Assembly (NCBI GenBank): GCA_963739975.1
Contig: CAVUCK010000010.1
Span: forward strand, 124,001-188,000
Reading direction: 5' to 3'
From: JALZMG01 sp963739975
Lineage (GTDB): Bacteria; Actinomycetota; Acidimicrobiia; Acidimicrobiales; Ilumatobacteraceae
DNA length: 64,000 nt
Shown here piece after piece: positions 33,649 through 42,296 of the stretch. Each line of letters begins with the position of its first letter. Positions within the stretch are counted from its first letter, which is position 1. A program made the position numbers and the translations under genes. A model generated the notes under the pieces. The model ran no database searches. It was not told where the DNA came from and saw only the letters and a list, made by a program, of their open reading frames with translations.

Positions 33649-36201
33649 GTGAGCGACCAGGCGCCGGAGCGGTCGGCCGACACGCCGGCCGTCCACGAGC
33701 CGGAGGAGACGTCCGAGCGGCTGGCCCGGCTGTGGGACGATCCGCCAGGCCTGCGCGGGCGGTTCATGGCGGTCCAGAACGACGTCATCGGCAAGCGCCT
33801 CCTCTACACCGGGTTCTTCTTCCTGCTCCTCGGCGGCAGCGTCGACTCGCTGGTGATGCGCCTGCAGCTGGCGTTCCCGGAGAACGACTTCATCAGCCCC
33901 GAGCTGTACAACGAGATGTTCACCAACCACGGCTCGGTGACGATGTTCCTGGTGATCCTGCCGATCACCGAGGGCTTCACGATCCTGCTGTTGCCGTTCC
34001 TGCTCGGCACCCGCGAGATGCCGTTCCCCCGCCTGGGCGCCTACAGCTTCTTCACGTTCCTGATGGGCGGGCTCTTCTACTACAGCGGCACGCTGTTCAG
34101 CGCCGTGCCCAACGCCGGGTGGTTCGCCTACACCCCGCTCAGCCTGCTGCAGTACTCGCCGGACCTGAACCTCGACTTCTGGGTGCTCGGGCTCTCCGTC
34201 GCCGAGGTGGCGGCCATCGCCGCCGGCATCGAGATCGTCATCAGCATCCTCAAGTTCCGGGCCCCTGGGATGACGCTGTCGCGGCTGCCGCTGTTCGCCT
34301 GGGCGATGCTCGTCACGGCGTTCATGATCATCTTCGCCTTCACGACGCTGGTCGTCGGCAGCCTGCTGCTCGAACTGAGCCGCAGCTTCGACTTCAAGTT
34401 CTTCGAGCCCGACGTCGGTGGCAGCTCGCTGCTGTGGCAGCACCTGTTCTGGATCTTCGGGCACCCGGAGGTGTACATCCAGTTCCTGCCGGCCGCCGGC
34501 GCGGTGTCGATGATCCTGCCGGTGTTCGCCCGGCGCCGCCTGGCCGGCTACGGATGGGTCGTCGCCGCCTTCGTCGCCATCGGGTTCATGTCGTTCGCGC
34601 TGTGGGCGCACCACATGTTCGCCGTCGGGCTGTCGCCCGTCGTCGCCAGCTTCTTCTCCGCCGCCAGCATCGCCATCGGCATCCCCGCCGGCGTCCAGAT
34701 CTTTTCGTGGCTGGCCACCCTGTGGGCCGGCCGGCCGGTGTGGAAGACGCCGTTGCTCTTCGTCGTCGGGTTCCTCGTCACGTTCGTCATTGGCGGGATC
34801 ACCGGGATCATGGTGGCGTCGGCGCCGTTCGACCTGCAGGCCCACGACTCGTACTTCGTCGTCGGCCACCTGCACTACGTGCTGATCGGCGGGGTCGCCT
34901 TCCCGATCTTCGCTGCCGCGTACTACTGGCTCCCGAAGTTCAGCGGTCGGCTGCTCAACGAGCGTCTCGGCAAGTGGAACTTCTGGTTGATGTTCGTCGG
35001 GCTCAACCTGGCCTTCTTCCCGATGCACATCGTCGGGCTGCTCGGCATGCCGCGGCGGGTGTACACGTACGAGGACGAATCCGGCTGGTGGATCTACAAC
35101 CTCCTGTCGACCATCGGCGCGTTCGTGCTGTTCAGCGGGATCCTCGTGTTCATCCTCAACCTGCTGTACAGCAGGTACCGCGGCCAGGTGGCGGGGGACA
35201 ACCCGTGGGGCGCCGACACGCTGGAGTGGTCGGTCGCCTCGCCGCCGCCCAACCAGGGCTTCTCGATCCCGCCGATCGTGCACAGCCGTCACCCGCTGTG
35301 GGACCAGCAGGACCTGCACAGCGGTGAGCCGCGCGTGCGCAACCTGCTGGGCGCGCTGTCGCGATGGCCGCTGACGTGGCGAGCGGCGCTCGTCACGGGC
35401 GTCAACGACGGTCAGCCGGAGGAGGTCATCCGGGTCTCCGGCCCGTCGATCTGGCCGTTCGTTGCGGCCTGCGGCACGGTGCTGCTGTTCATCGGCGAGA
35501 TGATCCACCGCATCGAGGTCATCGCCCTGTCGGCGGCGGTGATCATCGGCGCCGTCATCATGTGGAACCGACCCGAGCCCGTGTCGACGACGGACGAGGA
35601 GGAGGACGAGTTCGAGCGGGAGCATGGCATCTCCGTGCGGGTGGACGGCGGCCGCACGCTGGCCACGTGGGGCATGGGGATGTCGCTGCTCGTCGCCGGC
35701 GTCGCCTTCAGCACGCTGCTGCTGTCCTACTTCTACCTGCGCATCGAGAACCCCAGCTGGCCGCCGGAGGGCGTCGCCGACCCAGCGTTGGGTCCGGCGG
35801 TCATCGCCGCCGTCGCCGTGTGCGTCAGCGCGCTGTCCGTGCGGCGGGCCCACCGCGGGATCAGCGACGGATCGACGGTCGCCCTGCGCAACGGACTCGT
35901 CGGTGCCGGAGTGCTGACGGTGGTCGCCGGTGCGCTGCAGGTCTACGACCTGACGACGCTGGACTTCAGCGCCCAGGACCACGCCTACGGTTCGATCTTC
36001 TACCTGCTCGCCGGGTTCCTGCTGACGCTCGCCCTGATCGGGCTCGTCATCCTTGCCGTCGTGCTCGGCGGCGTGGCGAAGGGGCACTTCTCGCCCCGCC
36101 GCCACGCCGCGGTCACGAACACCGGCCGGTACTGGTCGGCGTTCACGGCGATGTGGGTGCTCGGCTCGGCGACCCTGTACCTCGTCCCGCGGGTCGTGTG
36201 A
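33649..36201 (+). CDS. coxA: cytochrome c oxidase subunits I and III fused
   Basis: An 850-residue protein. The first ~560 residues are subunit I: IFGHPEVY (CuB His, Tyr and the proton-path Glu), WAHHMFAVG (the two CuB His) and HDSYFVVGHLHYVLIGG (haem a3 and a ligands). After a charged linker (about 640-665) a five-helix subunit III-like portion follows, with SFYLRIENPSWPPEG-like sequence. Such CoxA-CoxC fusions are known in actinobacteria and thermophiles. It reduces oxygen and pumps protons. The next gene starts at its stop (GTGA). Confidence 0.93.
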   Translation: MSDQAPERSADTPAVHEPEETSERLARLWDDPPGLRGRFMAVQNDVIGKRLLYTGFFFLLLGGSVDSLVMRLQLAFPENDFISPELYNEMFTNHGSVTMFLVILPITEGFTILLLPFLLGTREMPFPRLGAYSFFTFLMGGLFYYSGTLFSAVPNAGWFAYTPLSLLQYSPDLNLDFWVLGLSVAEVAAIAAGIEIVISILKFRAPGMTLSRLPLFAWAMLVTAFMIIFAFTTLVVGSLLLELSRSFDFKFFEPDVGGSSLLWQHLFWIFGHPEVYIQFLPAAGAVSMILPVFARRRLAGYGWVVAAFVAIGFMSFALWAHHMFAVGLSPVVASFFSAASIAIGIPAGVQIFSWLATLWAGRPVWKTPLLFVVGFLVTFVIGGITGIMVASAPFDLQAHDSYFVVGHLHYVLIGGVAFPIFAAAYYWLPKFSGRLLNERLGKWNFWLMFVGLNLAFFPMHIVGLLGMPRRVYTYEDESGWWIYNLLSTIGAFVLFSGILVFILNLLYSRYRGQVAGDNPWGADTLEWSVASPPPNQGFSIPPIVHSRHPLWDQQDLHSGEPRVRNLLGALSRWPLTWRAALVTGVNDGQPEEVIRVSGPSIWPFVAACGTVLLFIGEMIHRIEVIALSAAVIIGAVIMWNRPEPVSTTDEEEDEFEREHGISVRVDGGRTLATWGMGMSLLVAGVAFSTLLLSYFYLRIENPSWPPEGVADPALGPAVIAAVAVCVSALSVRRAHRGISDGSTVALRNGLVGAGVLTVVAGALQVYDLTTLDFSAQDHAYGSIFYLLAGFLLTLALIGLVILAVVLGGVAKGHFSPRRHAAVTNTGRYWSAFTAMWVLGSATLYLVPRVV

Positions 36202-36605
36202 GCGCGTTGCGTCGGCTCGGGTCCCCGTGGGCGGTCCTCCTCGCCGGGCCGGTGGTCGGCATCACCTACTTCTGGGTCGTCTACCTGCTGGCCGAAGCGA
36301 GCTGCTCCGGCGATCTGGCACTGCTCGGCACGGCCACGCTGCGCACGACCGTCCTCGCCTCGACGGCGGGCACCGTGGCCGTGCTCGCCGCCTATGCCTG
36401 GCGGGCCCGCCGACTGTGGGCATCGCCGGAATCGGCAGACGTCGGAGCCGGCGGGGTCGGTGCGGGCGACGGCGCCGACGACCGCCTGCAGAACCGCCGG
36501 TTCCTGCTGGTCACCGGATCGATGTTGCTGGCGATGTTCGCGGTGTTCGCACTGTTCATGGTGGCGCCCGTCGTCAGCGGATCATTGTGCGCGGCGCCGT
36601 CGTGA
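36198..36605 (+). CDS. small membrane protein in the oxidase operon
   Basis: A 135-residue protein with three hydrophobic helices (about 10-32, 42-66 and 102-130) and a Gly/Asp-rich loop between the second and third. No family is recognised; the place after coxAC suggests an oxidase accessory or subunit IV-like role. The start overlaps the coxAC stop (GTGA), and the stop overlaps the ctaG start (GTGA). Confidence 0.65.
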   Translation: MSALRRLGSPWAVLLAGPVVGITYFWVVYLLAEASCSGDLALLGTATLRTTVLASTAGTVAVLAAYAWRARRLWASPESADVGAGGVGAGDGADDRLQNRRFLLVTGSMLLAMFAVFALFMVAPVVSGSLCAAPS

Positions 36606-37510
36606 TCGGCCACGACGGGCCGATCGTCCCGGCCGAGGCATGGACGTCCTGGAACCTGGACCCACTGATCTGGAGCGCGCTGGTCGTCGCTGGCGGCGGG
36701 TATTGGTGGGCATCGGCCCGCTGCCGGAGGACGGACCCGTGGCCGGCCCGTTGGTTCGCCGCCGGCCTGGCGGTGGCCGCCGTGGCGTTGTTGTCGCCGC
36801 TCGACGCGATGAGCGCATCGTTGGGCTCGGCACACATGGTCCAGCACGTGCTGCTGACGATGGTGGCGGTGCCGCTCATCGTGCTCGGCGCGCCGGTGCG
36901 AACGATGTCCCGGGCACTTCCGCGCGCCGGGCGGCGGCGGCTCGGCCGATGGCGGGCCGGCCGCATCGCCCGATCGGCCTCGGACGCGATCGCCGACCCC
37001 GTCCTCACCGCTGGCGTCTTCGTGGTCGTGCTGTGGGTCTGGCACGCCCGTGGCCCCTACCAGGCGGCGTTGGAGAGCGACCTGCTGCACGGCATCGAGC
37101 ACGCCACGTTCTTCCTCGCCGCCTTGGCATCGTGGGCAGCGATCCTGCCCGTCCGCCGGCGCCGCGGGAGGTCGGGCATCGGTGTGCTGGTGCTGTTCGG
37201 GCTGTCCGTGCAATGCGGGCTGCTCGGTGCGCTGCTGACGTTCGCCACCGAGCCCTGGTACCCGGCCTACGAGTCGACGACCGCCGCCTGGGGCCTGTCC
37301 CCACTCGCCGACCAGCAGCTGTCGGGGGTGATCATGTGGGTGCCGGCCGGCGGCATCTACCTGGTCGCCGCGCTGCTCCTGCTGCGTGCGTGGCTCGGCC
37401 TCGGCGACGTTGCGTCACCCCAGGTGCCTCGTCGCGGCGCGCTGGCAGCACGTGGTGCAGCCGGGCGCGGTTGTAGCGCTGGGCGACGATGCACGGGCCG
37501 TTGGCGATGA
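36602..37510 (+). CDS. ctaG: cytochrome c oxidase assembly protein, caa3_CtaG family
   Basis: A 302-residue polytopic membrane protein with about seven helices. It has the family pattern SAHMVQHVLLTMVAVPLIVLGAP, HGIEHATFFLAALASWAAILP and LADQQLSGVIMWVPAGGIYLVA. CtaG of the caa3 type helps load copper into the oxidase. The GTG at 36602 overlaps the upstream stop. Its last 179 bp overlap the 3' end of the convergent acyltransferase gene, and its basic tail is coded in that overlap. Confidence 0.85.
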   Translation: MIGHDGPIVPAEAWTSWNLDPLIWSALVVAGGGYWWASARCRRTDPWPARWFAAGLAVAAVALLSPLDAMSASLGSAHMVQHVLLTMVAVPLIVLGAPVRTMSRALPRAGRRRLGRWRAGRIARSASDAIADPVLTAGVFVVVLWVWHARGPYQAALESDLLHGIEHATFFLAALASWAAILPVRRRRGRSGIGVLVLFGLSVQCGLLGALLTFATEPWYPAYESTTAAWGLSPLADQQLSGVIMWVPAGGIYLVAALLLLRAWLGLGDVASPQVPRRGALAARGAAGRGCSAGRRCTGRWR

Positions 37511-37883
37511 CGGCGATCGTGGCCAGCGCGATCAGCGTCGGAGCCGGTGACCACAACGCGAACAACGGCACGATCGCCAGGCTCCCCCAGTGGGCAACCT
37601 CGGCCCGCCGGGTCTCGGTCTCCAACCGCCGGAGCGCCCCGGGGTCGCGCACCGCGAGGTGCCGCTTGTCGAGGCCACCCGGGAACAGGGTCGCCGCATC
37701 AGGCAGGTGGGCCTTCCACCGGCGGACGCCGAGCGGTTCGTACCTCCCGCCGCCGCGCTCCCACATCCGAAGGCGAGTGATCGGGCCGTCGTGGTCGAAC
37801 GTCGTCGTCGGGAGCAGGTGGGCGAGCACGCTGACCGCGACGGTCCACAGCGACCAGGCGGTCACGACCTGCACGACGCTCAC
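37332..37883 (-). CDS. CrtO-like glycosyl-diaponeurosporenoate acyltransferase family protein
   Basis: A 183-residue protein with an N-terminal helix (about 4-24), RRWKAHLPDAATLFPGG, ETRRAEVAHWGSLAIVPLF and ANGPCIVAQRYNRARLHHVL, the pattern of the CrtO acyltransferase family that adds fatty acids to glycosylated carotenoids. Whether this one acts on carotenoids is unknown, since no carotenoid genes are nearby. The GTG at 37883 was chosen because the frame above it overlaps the decayed dehydrogenase. It converges on ctaG with a 179-bp overlap. Confidence 0.72.
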   Translation of the reverse strand: MSVVQVVTAWSLWTVAVSVLAHLLPTTTFDHDGPITRLRMWERGGGRYEPLGVRRWKAHLPDAATLFPGGLDKRHLAVRDPGALRRLETETRRAEVAHWGSLAIVPLFALWSPAPTLIALATIAVIANGPCIVAQRYNRARLHHVLPARRDEAPGVTQRRRGRATHAAGAARRPGRCRRPAPT

Positions 37884-37932
37884 AGGAGCCTGATCGTAGA
37901 GCCGGGCGAATGGGTGCTGACAGACTCCGGCG

Positions 37933-38361
37933 GTGACATGGGCGCTGGACGGGGAGGCGTTGCGCGGTCGTGTCGCCGTCGTCGCGGGAGCGACGCGCGG
38001 GGCCGGACGCGGCATGGCCGTGGCCCTCGGTGAGGCCGGCGCGACGGTCATCTGCACCGGGCGCAGCAGCGTTCGCGGGCGCGGCGGCTCGGACTACGAC
38101 CGGCCGGAGACCATCGAGGAGACGGCCGACCTGGTGACCGCCGCCGGCGGTCGCGGCACCGCGTTGCACGTCGACCGCCTCCGAGTCGCCGCGTTACGCC
38201 GGGCGGGCCGTCGCTGCGCGCTGGCCGCCGATCCCGGCCGGTCGCGGTGGAACCAGCAGTCGGTCACGTCGGCCGAGCTGGCGCGGGAGTACGGCGTCAC
38301 CGACATCGACGGCGCCCAGCCCGACAGCTGGGCCCGCACTCTGAGCGACCAGCCGGGTTGA
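37933..38361 (+). pseudogene. short-chain dehydrogenase with a large internal deletion
   Basis: The N-terminal 80 residues are an SDR start (VAVVAGATRGAGRGMAVALG, then CTGRSSVRG and DRPETIEETADLVTAAGGRGTALHVD). The C-terminal 45 residues are the end of the same subfamily (RWNQQSVTSAELAREYGVTD). About 150 middle residues, including the SxxxYxxxK site, are gone. From 38180 the sequence reads SESPRYAGRAVAA in another frame, then an extra CG near 38218 returns to the original frame. The frame is open, but the product cannot be an active dehydrogenase. Confidence 0.75.
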
Positions 38362-38388
38362 CTTCAAGTTTACTTGAACTCGTAGCGT
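38358..38388 (+). promoter_or_regulatory. MerR/SoxR-type promoter with a 19-bp spacer and operator palindrome
   Basis: TTGACT (38358-38363) and TAGCGT (38383-38388) are 19 bp apart, the long spacer typical of MerR-family activation. The palindrome TTCAAGTTTACTTGAA (38363-38378) fills it and closely resembles the SoxR box (CCTCAAGTTAACTTGAGG). The next gene starts seven bases after the -10. Confidence 0.75.
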
Positions 38389-38395
38389 GGCTCCC

Positions 38396-38956
38396 ATGGA
38401 GACCACCACGCCGCTCGCCGTGATCGTCGGCAGCACACGCCTCGGGCGCTTCGGGGACCGTGTCGCCGACTGGTTCGTCGAGCAGGTCGACCGCCGTCAC
38501 GACTTCGAGGTCGACCTGATCGACCTGGCAAAGGTTGAGCTCCCAGCCACCCTCGGCGTGGAGACGGACGGTCTGGCCCACTACATCGAGCGGCTCGACG
38601 CCGCGGACGCCTTCGTCATCGTCACCCCCGAGTACAACCACGGCTACCCCGCCTCCCTGAAGCAGGGCATCGACGTCGCGTTCACGCAGTGGCAGGCGAA
38701 GCCGGTCGGGTTCGTCTCGTACGGCGGGATGGCCGGCGGGTTGCGGGCCGTCGAGCAGCTCCGTCAGGTCCTCGCCGAGCTGCACGCCGTGACCGTCAGA
38801 GACTGCGTCAGCATGCACAACCCGTGGACCGTGTTCGATGAAGGTTCACGGCCCGAGGTCGCCGCCGAGGAGGCGGCCGGCGTCATGCTGGACGAGCTCT
38901 CGTGGTTCGCCCGGGCGCTGCGCGAAGCACGCACCGCAGAGCCGTACGCCGCCTGA
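38396..38956 (+). CDS. NADPH-dependent FMN reductase family protein
   Basis: A 186-residue flavodoxin-fold protein. It opens PLAVIVGSTRLGRFGDRVADW (the FMN phosphate loop) and has VIVTPEYNHGYPASLKQGID and FVSYGGMAGGLRAVEQLRQ. It reduces flavins or quinones with NADPH. ATG 38396 lies seven bases after the -10 of the SoxR-type promoter, so the mRNA is probably leaderless; a GTG at 38387 overlaps the promoter. In Streptomyces coelicolor a gene of this family belongs to the SoxR regulon. SoxR itself is not in the window. Confidence 0.88.
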   Translation: METTTPLAVIVGSTRLGRFGDRVADWFVEQVDRRHDFEVDLIDLAKVELPATLGVETDGLAHYIERLDAADAFVIVTPEYNHGYPASLKQGIDVAFTQWQAKPVGFVSYGGMAGGLRAVEQLRQVLAELHAVTVRDCVSMHNPWTVFDEGSRPEVAAEEAAGVMLDELSWFARALREARTAEPYAA

Positions 38957-38993
38957 ACCCGTCACGGTCGGCGGATCGAGGTCGCCGTTGCGA

Positions 38994-39710
38994 TCAGCCG
39001 GTCGGCAGGGCGTAGGCCCGCAACACCCCGTTGGAGCCGACCGCCGTCGTGAGGCCCTCCTGCCGGGCCGTCCGGACCGATGCCGACACCGTCAGGCACA
39101 GCCCCGTGGCGGTGATCAGCCACGTCGCCGCGGTGGACGCGCCGACGAACATCGCCGTCGACACGGTCCACAGCAGGGACAGGCTCACCGCCGCCAGCGC
39201 CAGGTTGACGCACGCCCACTGGAACGTGAGGCGCCGGAACAGGCGGGTGACGCCGGGCCGCATCTCCACCTCGGCGTCGAGCGGGCAGAAGTCCTTGGCG
39301 AAGCGGGCGATCAGCGGCCGCCCGACGGCCACCGAGAGGGCGAACGCACCGGCCGTCAGCAGGGTCCGCAGGACCGGTTGGAGGTAGTAGATGACGGGGT
39401 TGCTGCTCCACACGTAGATCCCCGTGCGGATGCTGATGCCGAGGCAGCCCAGCACGAGCAGGCCGGGCACGCTCTGGCGGCGCACCAGCCGCCGCGCCAC
39501 ACAAGCGAACGACCAGCCGGCCGACGCGATGAACGCCCAGAACAACCCGAGTGCGGCGAGGAAGGTGTAGAAGAGCGCCGTCGGGATGATCGTCGCTTCG
39601 ATCAGGAACGGTACGAGGCGGCGCACGACGGCTCCGACGACGGAGACCTTGGTGGGATGGAGTCGCCAGCTCACCTCGTCCGTGGACGCTGACGTTGATG
39701 GTGCCGACAT
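38994..39710 (-). CDS. VC0807-like polytopic membrane protein
   Basis: A 238-residue protein with about six hydrophobic helices. It contains LVPFLIEATIIPTALFY, IYVWSSNPVIYYLQPVLRTLLTAGAF and ARFAKDFCPLDAEVEM, a pattern seen in VC0807 / intracellular-septation-like proteins of unknown function. The ATG at 39710 follows CCAGGAG. It is downstream of ltrA on the same strand, but a hairpin at 39855-39896 probably separates the two transcripts. Confidence 0.65.
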   Translation of the reverse strand: MSAPSTSASTDEVSWRLHPTKVSVVGAVVRRLVPFLIEATIIPTALFYTFLAALGLFWAFIASAGWSFACVARRLVRRQSVPGLLVLGCLGISIRTGIYVWSSNPVIYYLQPVLRTLLTAGAFALSVAVGRPLIARFAKDFCPLDAEVEMRPGVTRLFRRLTFQWACVNLALAAVSLSLLWTVSTAMFVGASTAATWLITATGLCLTVSASVRTARQEGLTTAVGSNGVLRAYALPTG

Positions 39711-39854
39711 GGAACTCCTGGAGCGCTTTCGTTCGCGCCACCAATGTCCGGAGCAACGCAAGAGGCCGACCCGCTGGTTTCGGCACCAGAGCTCGAACTG
39801 CCTCGGAGATCACCATACGGCGGGGACGGACCGTTGTGGCCGCGCCCGCCGTCT

Positions 39855-39896
39855 TGGTCAGGCTTCTGGTTGCCCGTCCAACCAGAAACCTGACCA
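39855..39896 (-). terminator. terminator hairpin after ltrA
   Basis: TGGTCAGG-C-TTCTGGTTG pairs with CAACCAGAA-A-CCTGACCA (17 pairs, one mismatch) around a short loop, 20 bp past the ltrA stop. Confidence 0.75.
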
Positions 39897-39915
39897 GGAC
39901 GATCGGAAGCGCCGA

Positions 39916-41145
39916 TCAGCGGGGGAGCGAGGGTTCGTCGCCCCATGCGTCGATGCGGAGGAAGCGGCTCACGGCGAAGCACCAGAGCACCGTCAGGATC
40001 CCCACCAGCAGGACGGCGAGCAGCCAGGGGGCTGGTCGAGCCCAGCCGACGGCGACGGCCGCGCCAGCAGCGACGGCCAGCGCAGGGCAGAGCGGCCGGT
40101 ACACGGCGTCGAGACGTCGAGCGTCGGCCAAGGCTCGTGCGGTGACGATCAGGGCGAGGAGGCCGATCGCGACGGCGCCGGACAGCACCCACGCAGTACT
40201 GGCCGGCGTGCGGTCGTCGCCGGCATGGGCGATCAGGCTGACCATCGCCGCGCCTGCAGCCGTGATGGACAGCGTGATGGGCAGGTGGCTCAGCAGCCAA
40301 CGCACCGTCGAACTTCCCTCGCCATGCGGCAGGCGCCCGCCCACCAGGTCGAAGTAGATCCACCAGAAGCCGAAGCCGATGGTCAGCGCAAACATCCCGG
40401 TCGTGATCGTCTTGGCCTCACCCTCCGACGAGGACAGGCCATCGACCACGCCGAACACGACCTCGCCGAGGACGATGATCGTGAACAGCCCCAGCCGCTC
40501 GACCAGCGAATGCGTCGGAGGCATGGCCCGGCTCATGGCGGTTCCCGATCGGGCCAGCAGCACGAAGGTCAACGCCCAGCCGATGGCGACGCTCGCCCAC
40601 ACGATGAGTCGCGGTCCGGCAGGGAGGAAGGCGCTGGCCAGGACGGCGACTGCGGCCACGACCATGCCGACGAGGTAGCGCCCGGCGACGCCCAGGAACT
40701 CCACGTGGCCCCGCCGGTCCTGCCGCCGCACGGCGTACCACAGCCACGCCGAGAACGCGAGGAAGGTCGCGTACACGAGCGCGAACGATCGGCCGCTGCC
40801 GTTGGCCGCGTCAGCCGTGAACACCGCCAGCAGGACCAGAACGCCCATCTGGACGAACACGACGTTGCGCGTCCGCCCATCCTCGCGGCCGTGCAGCTCG
40901 AGATACACGGATCCGTTGACCCAGGCGATCCAGATCAAGGCGAAGACGATGGCGAACTCGGCGACGGCGCGCCCCGACACGTGCTCGGCGAGGTGGTGGG
41001 CGGCTTGACCGATGACGGCCACGTAGACGAGGTCGTAGAAGAGCTCGAGCACGCTGACCGTCCGGCCCGTCACCACCTCACCGTGCGGTCGCGGCGGGCG
41101 CCAGAACCACCGCTTGAAACGCCGCCCGAGCGTCTCATCGCTCAC
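39916..41145 (-). CDS. ltrA: low temperature requirement protein A family membrane protein
   Basis: A 409-residue protein with about ten membrane helices. The N-terminal VSVLELFYDLVYVAVIGQAAHHLAEH and the central PPTHSLVERLGLFTIIVLGEVVFG are the LtrA signatures. The role is uncertain; the Listeria gene was named for growth at low temperature. The GTG at 41145 has TACGTT (complement of 41152-41157) six bases upstream, which fits a leaderless mRNA. It is divergent from the DUF4395 gene. Confidence 0.88.
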   Translation of the reverse strand: MSDETLGRRFKRWFWRPPRPHGEVVTGRTVSVLELFYDLVYVAVIGQAAHHLAEHVSGRAVAEFAIVFALIWIAWVNGSVYLELHGREDGRTRNVVFVQMGVLVLLAVFTADAANGSGRSFALVYATFLAFSAWLWYAVRRQDRRGHVEFLGVAGRYLVGMVVAAVAVLASAFLPAGPRLIVWASVAIGWALTFVLLARSGTAMSRAMPPTHSLVERLGLFTIIVLGEVVFGVVDGLSSSEGEAKTITTGMFALTIGFGFWWIYFDLVGGRLPHGEGSSTVRWLLSHLPITLSITAAGAAMVSLIAHAGDDRTPASTAWVLSGAVAIGLLALIVTARALADARRLDAVYRPLCPALAVAAGAAVAVGWARPAPWLLAVLLVGILTVLWCFAVSRFLRIDAWGDEPSLPR

Positions 41146-41252
41146 CGTCGCAACGTAGCGACCTGATGCGCAGCGTCCGACGGACGTTCGGCGTGCTCAA
41201 ATCCCGATCGAACTAGTCAAGATTGCGGTGGTGCGCCGCTACCGTGAGCGCC

Positions 41253-41732
41253 GTGGCGTCGGTGCTCGGATTCCCCAACCCCGTCAACGAGAAGGCGGCG
41301 CGCGTCGTGGCGGGTGGCGTGGCGATCAGCGCGCTCGTCACGCTCGTGACGGGTTGGCACTGGTTGCTGGTGCCGCTCACCCTCGGGTTCCTCGCTCGAG
41401 TGCTCACCGGACCGACGCTGAGCCCGCTCGGACAGCTGGCGACCCGCGTCGTGGCGCCTCGACTGGGCGGTCCGGTCCTGGTACCGGGCCCACCGAAGCG
41501 CTTCGCTCAGTCCGTCGGCCTGGCGCTGACCGCCGCCGCCGCAGTGGCCAGCCTGGTGCTCGACCGTCCCGTCGTGGCCTCGGTCCTCCTCGGCGTGCTC
41601 ATCCTCTTCGCCACCCTCGAGTCGGTCGTGGGGTTCTGTGCCGGATGCTGGATGTTTGGTCAGCTCATGCGCGTCGGAGTCATTCCCGAGGCGGCCTGCG
41701 TCGCGTGCGCCGACATCTGGCGCCGCGCCTGA
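41253..41732 (+). CDS. DUF4395 family membrane protein
   Basis: A 159-residue protein. It begins LGFPNPVNEKAARVVAGGVA and ends GFCAGCWMFGQLMRVGVIPEAACVACADI, with four cysteines in two pairs and three to four helices. DUF4395 genes often travel with thioredoxin-like or rhodanese genes; neither is adjacent here. TACCGT (41240-41245) is seven bases before the GTG at 41253, favouring this leaderless start over the GTG at 41244, which overlaps the hexamer. Confidence 0.8.
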   Translation: MASVLGFPNPVNEKAARVVAGGVAISALVTLVTGWHWLLVPLTLGFLARVLTGPTLSPLGQLATRVVAPRLGGPVLVPGPPKRFAQSVGLALTAAAAVASLVLDRPVVASVLLGVLILFATLESVVGFCAGCWMFGQLMRVGVIPEAACVACADIWRRA

Positions 41733-41734
41733 GG

Positions 41735-42235
41735 TCAGCGCCGGGCGGGCCGCGGCGTGGCCGCGGCGACCAGGTCGGCGAGGTGCCGCAACGAGTGCTC
41801 GAGGTGATCGCGGCCGAACGGCGGGAAGTGGATGATCTGGCGCACCGGGGGTGAAACGGCTGACCAGTCGTAGGTGATCGTCACGTTCGTCTGCGACGGG
41901 CCGCTCGCCGTCAGGTCGTAGCGCCAGAACCAGCCGCCGAACCCGAGCTCGCCGGTCTCCGGCGATTCCTGTCCAGGCTGCCAGGCGATCGCCTGCGGAG
42001 GGTCGAAGACCTCCACCCGGTTGGCCATCTCGTAGTCCTTGTCAGGGTGGTTCTCGTGGTGCATCGCCATCCGAAAGATCTGGCCCGTCGCCGTCAACGG
42101 GGCGGCGCCGCGAGCGGCGCGGACCCAGCCTGTGCCGTCGATCGCGGGGTGTGCTGCGGGGTCGGCCAGCACCGCGAACACGGCATCAGGCGTCGCCTCG
42201 ATCGTGGTCGTCGCGGTCATGCGCTCAGGTTCCAT
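41735..42235 (-). CDS. SRPBCC/polyketide cyclase-like protein
   Basis: A 166-residue START-like protein. TTIEATPDAVFAVLADPAAHPAID is the typical entry of the fold. WRYDLTASGPSQTNVTITYDWSAV and the C-terminal helix HLEHSLRHLADLV complete it. Such proteins bind hydrophobic ligands in a deep pocket; the ligand is unknown. A second ATG lies five codons downstream. It converges on the DUF4395 gene with only two bases between the stops. Confidence 0.82.
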   Translation of the reverse strand: MEPERMTATTTIEATPDAVFAVLADPAAHPAIDGTGWVRAARGAAPLTATGQIFRMAMHHENHPDKDYEMANRVEVFDPPQAIAWQPGQESPETGELGFGGWFWRYDLTASGPSQTNVTITYDWSAVSPPVRQIIHFPPFGRDHLEHSLRHLADLVAAATPRPARR

Positions 42236-42296
42236 GCGACCTCAGACGATCGGCATCAGCCGAACTCATCGGCGCTCGACACGGGGCCCGTGCCGA

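Noticed and set aside
33580..36105. 841-codon minus-strand frame opposite coxAC
   Set aside because: Composition is Arg/Asp/Gln/Pro-rich without motifs; coxAC on the plus strand has all haem and copper ligands.
39790..39835. Possible tRNA-like segment (CTCGAACTGC motif)
   Set aside because: No cloverleaf arms could be drawn around it; no tRNA was found anywhere in the window.
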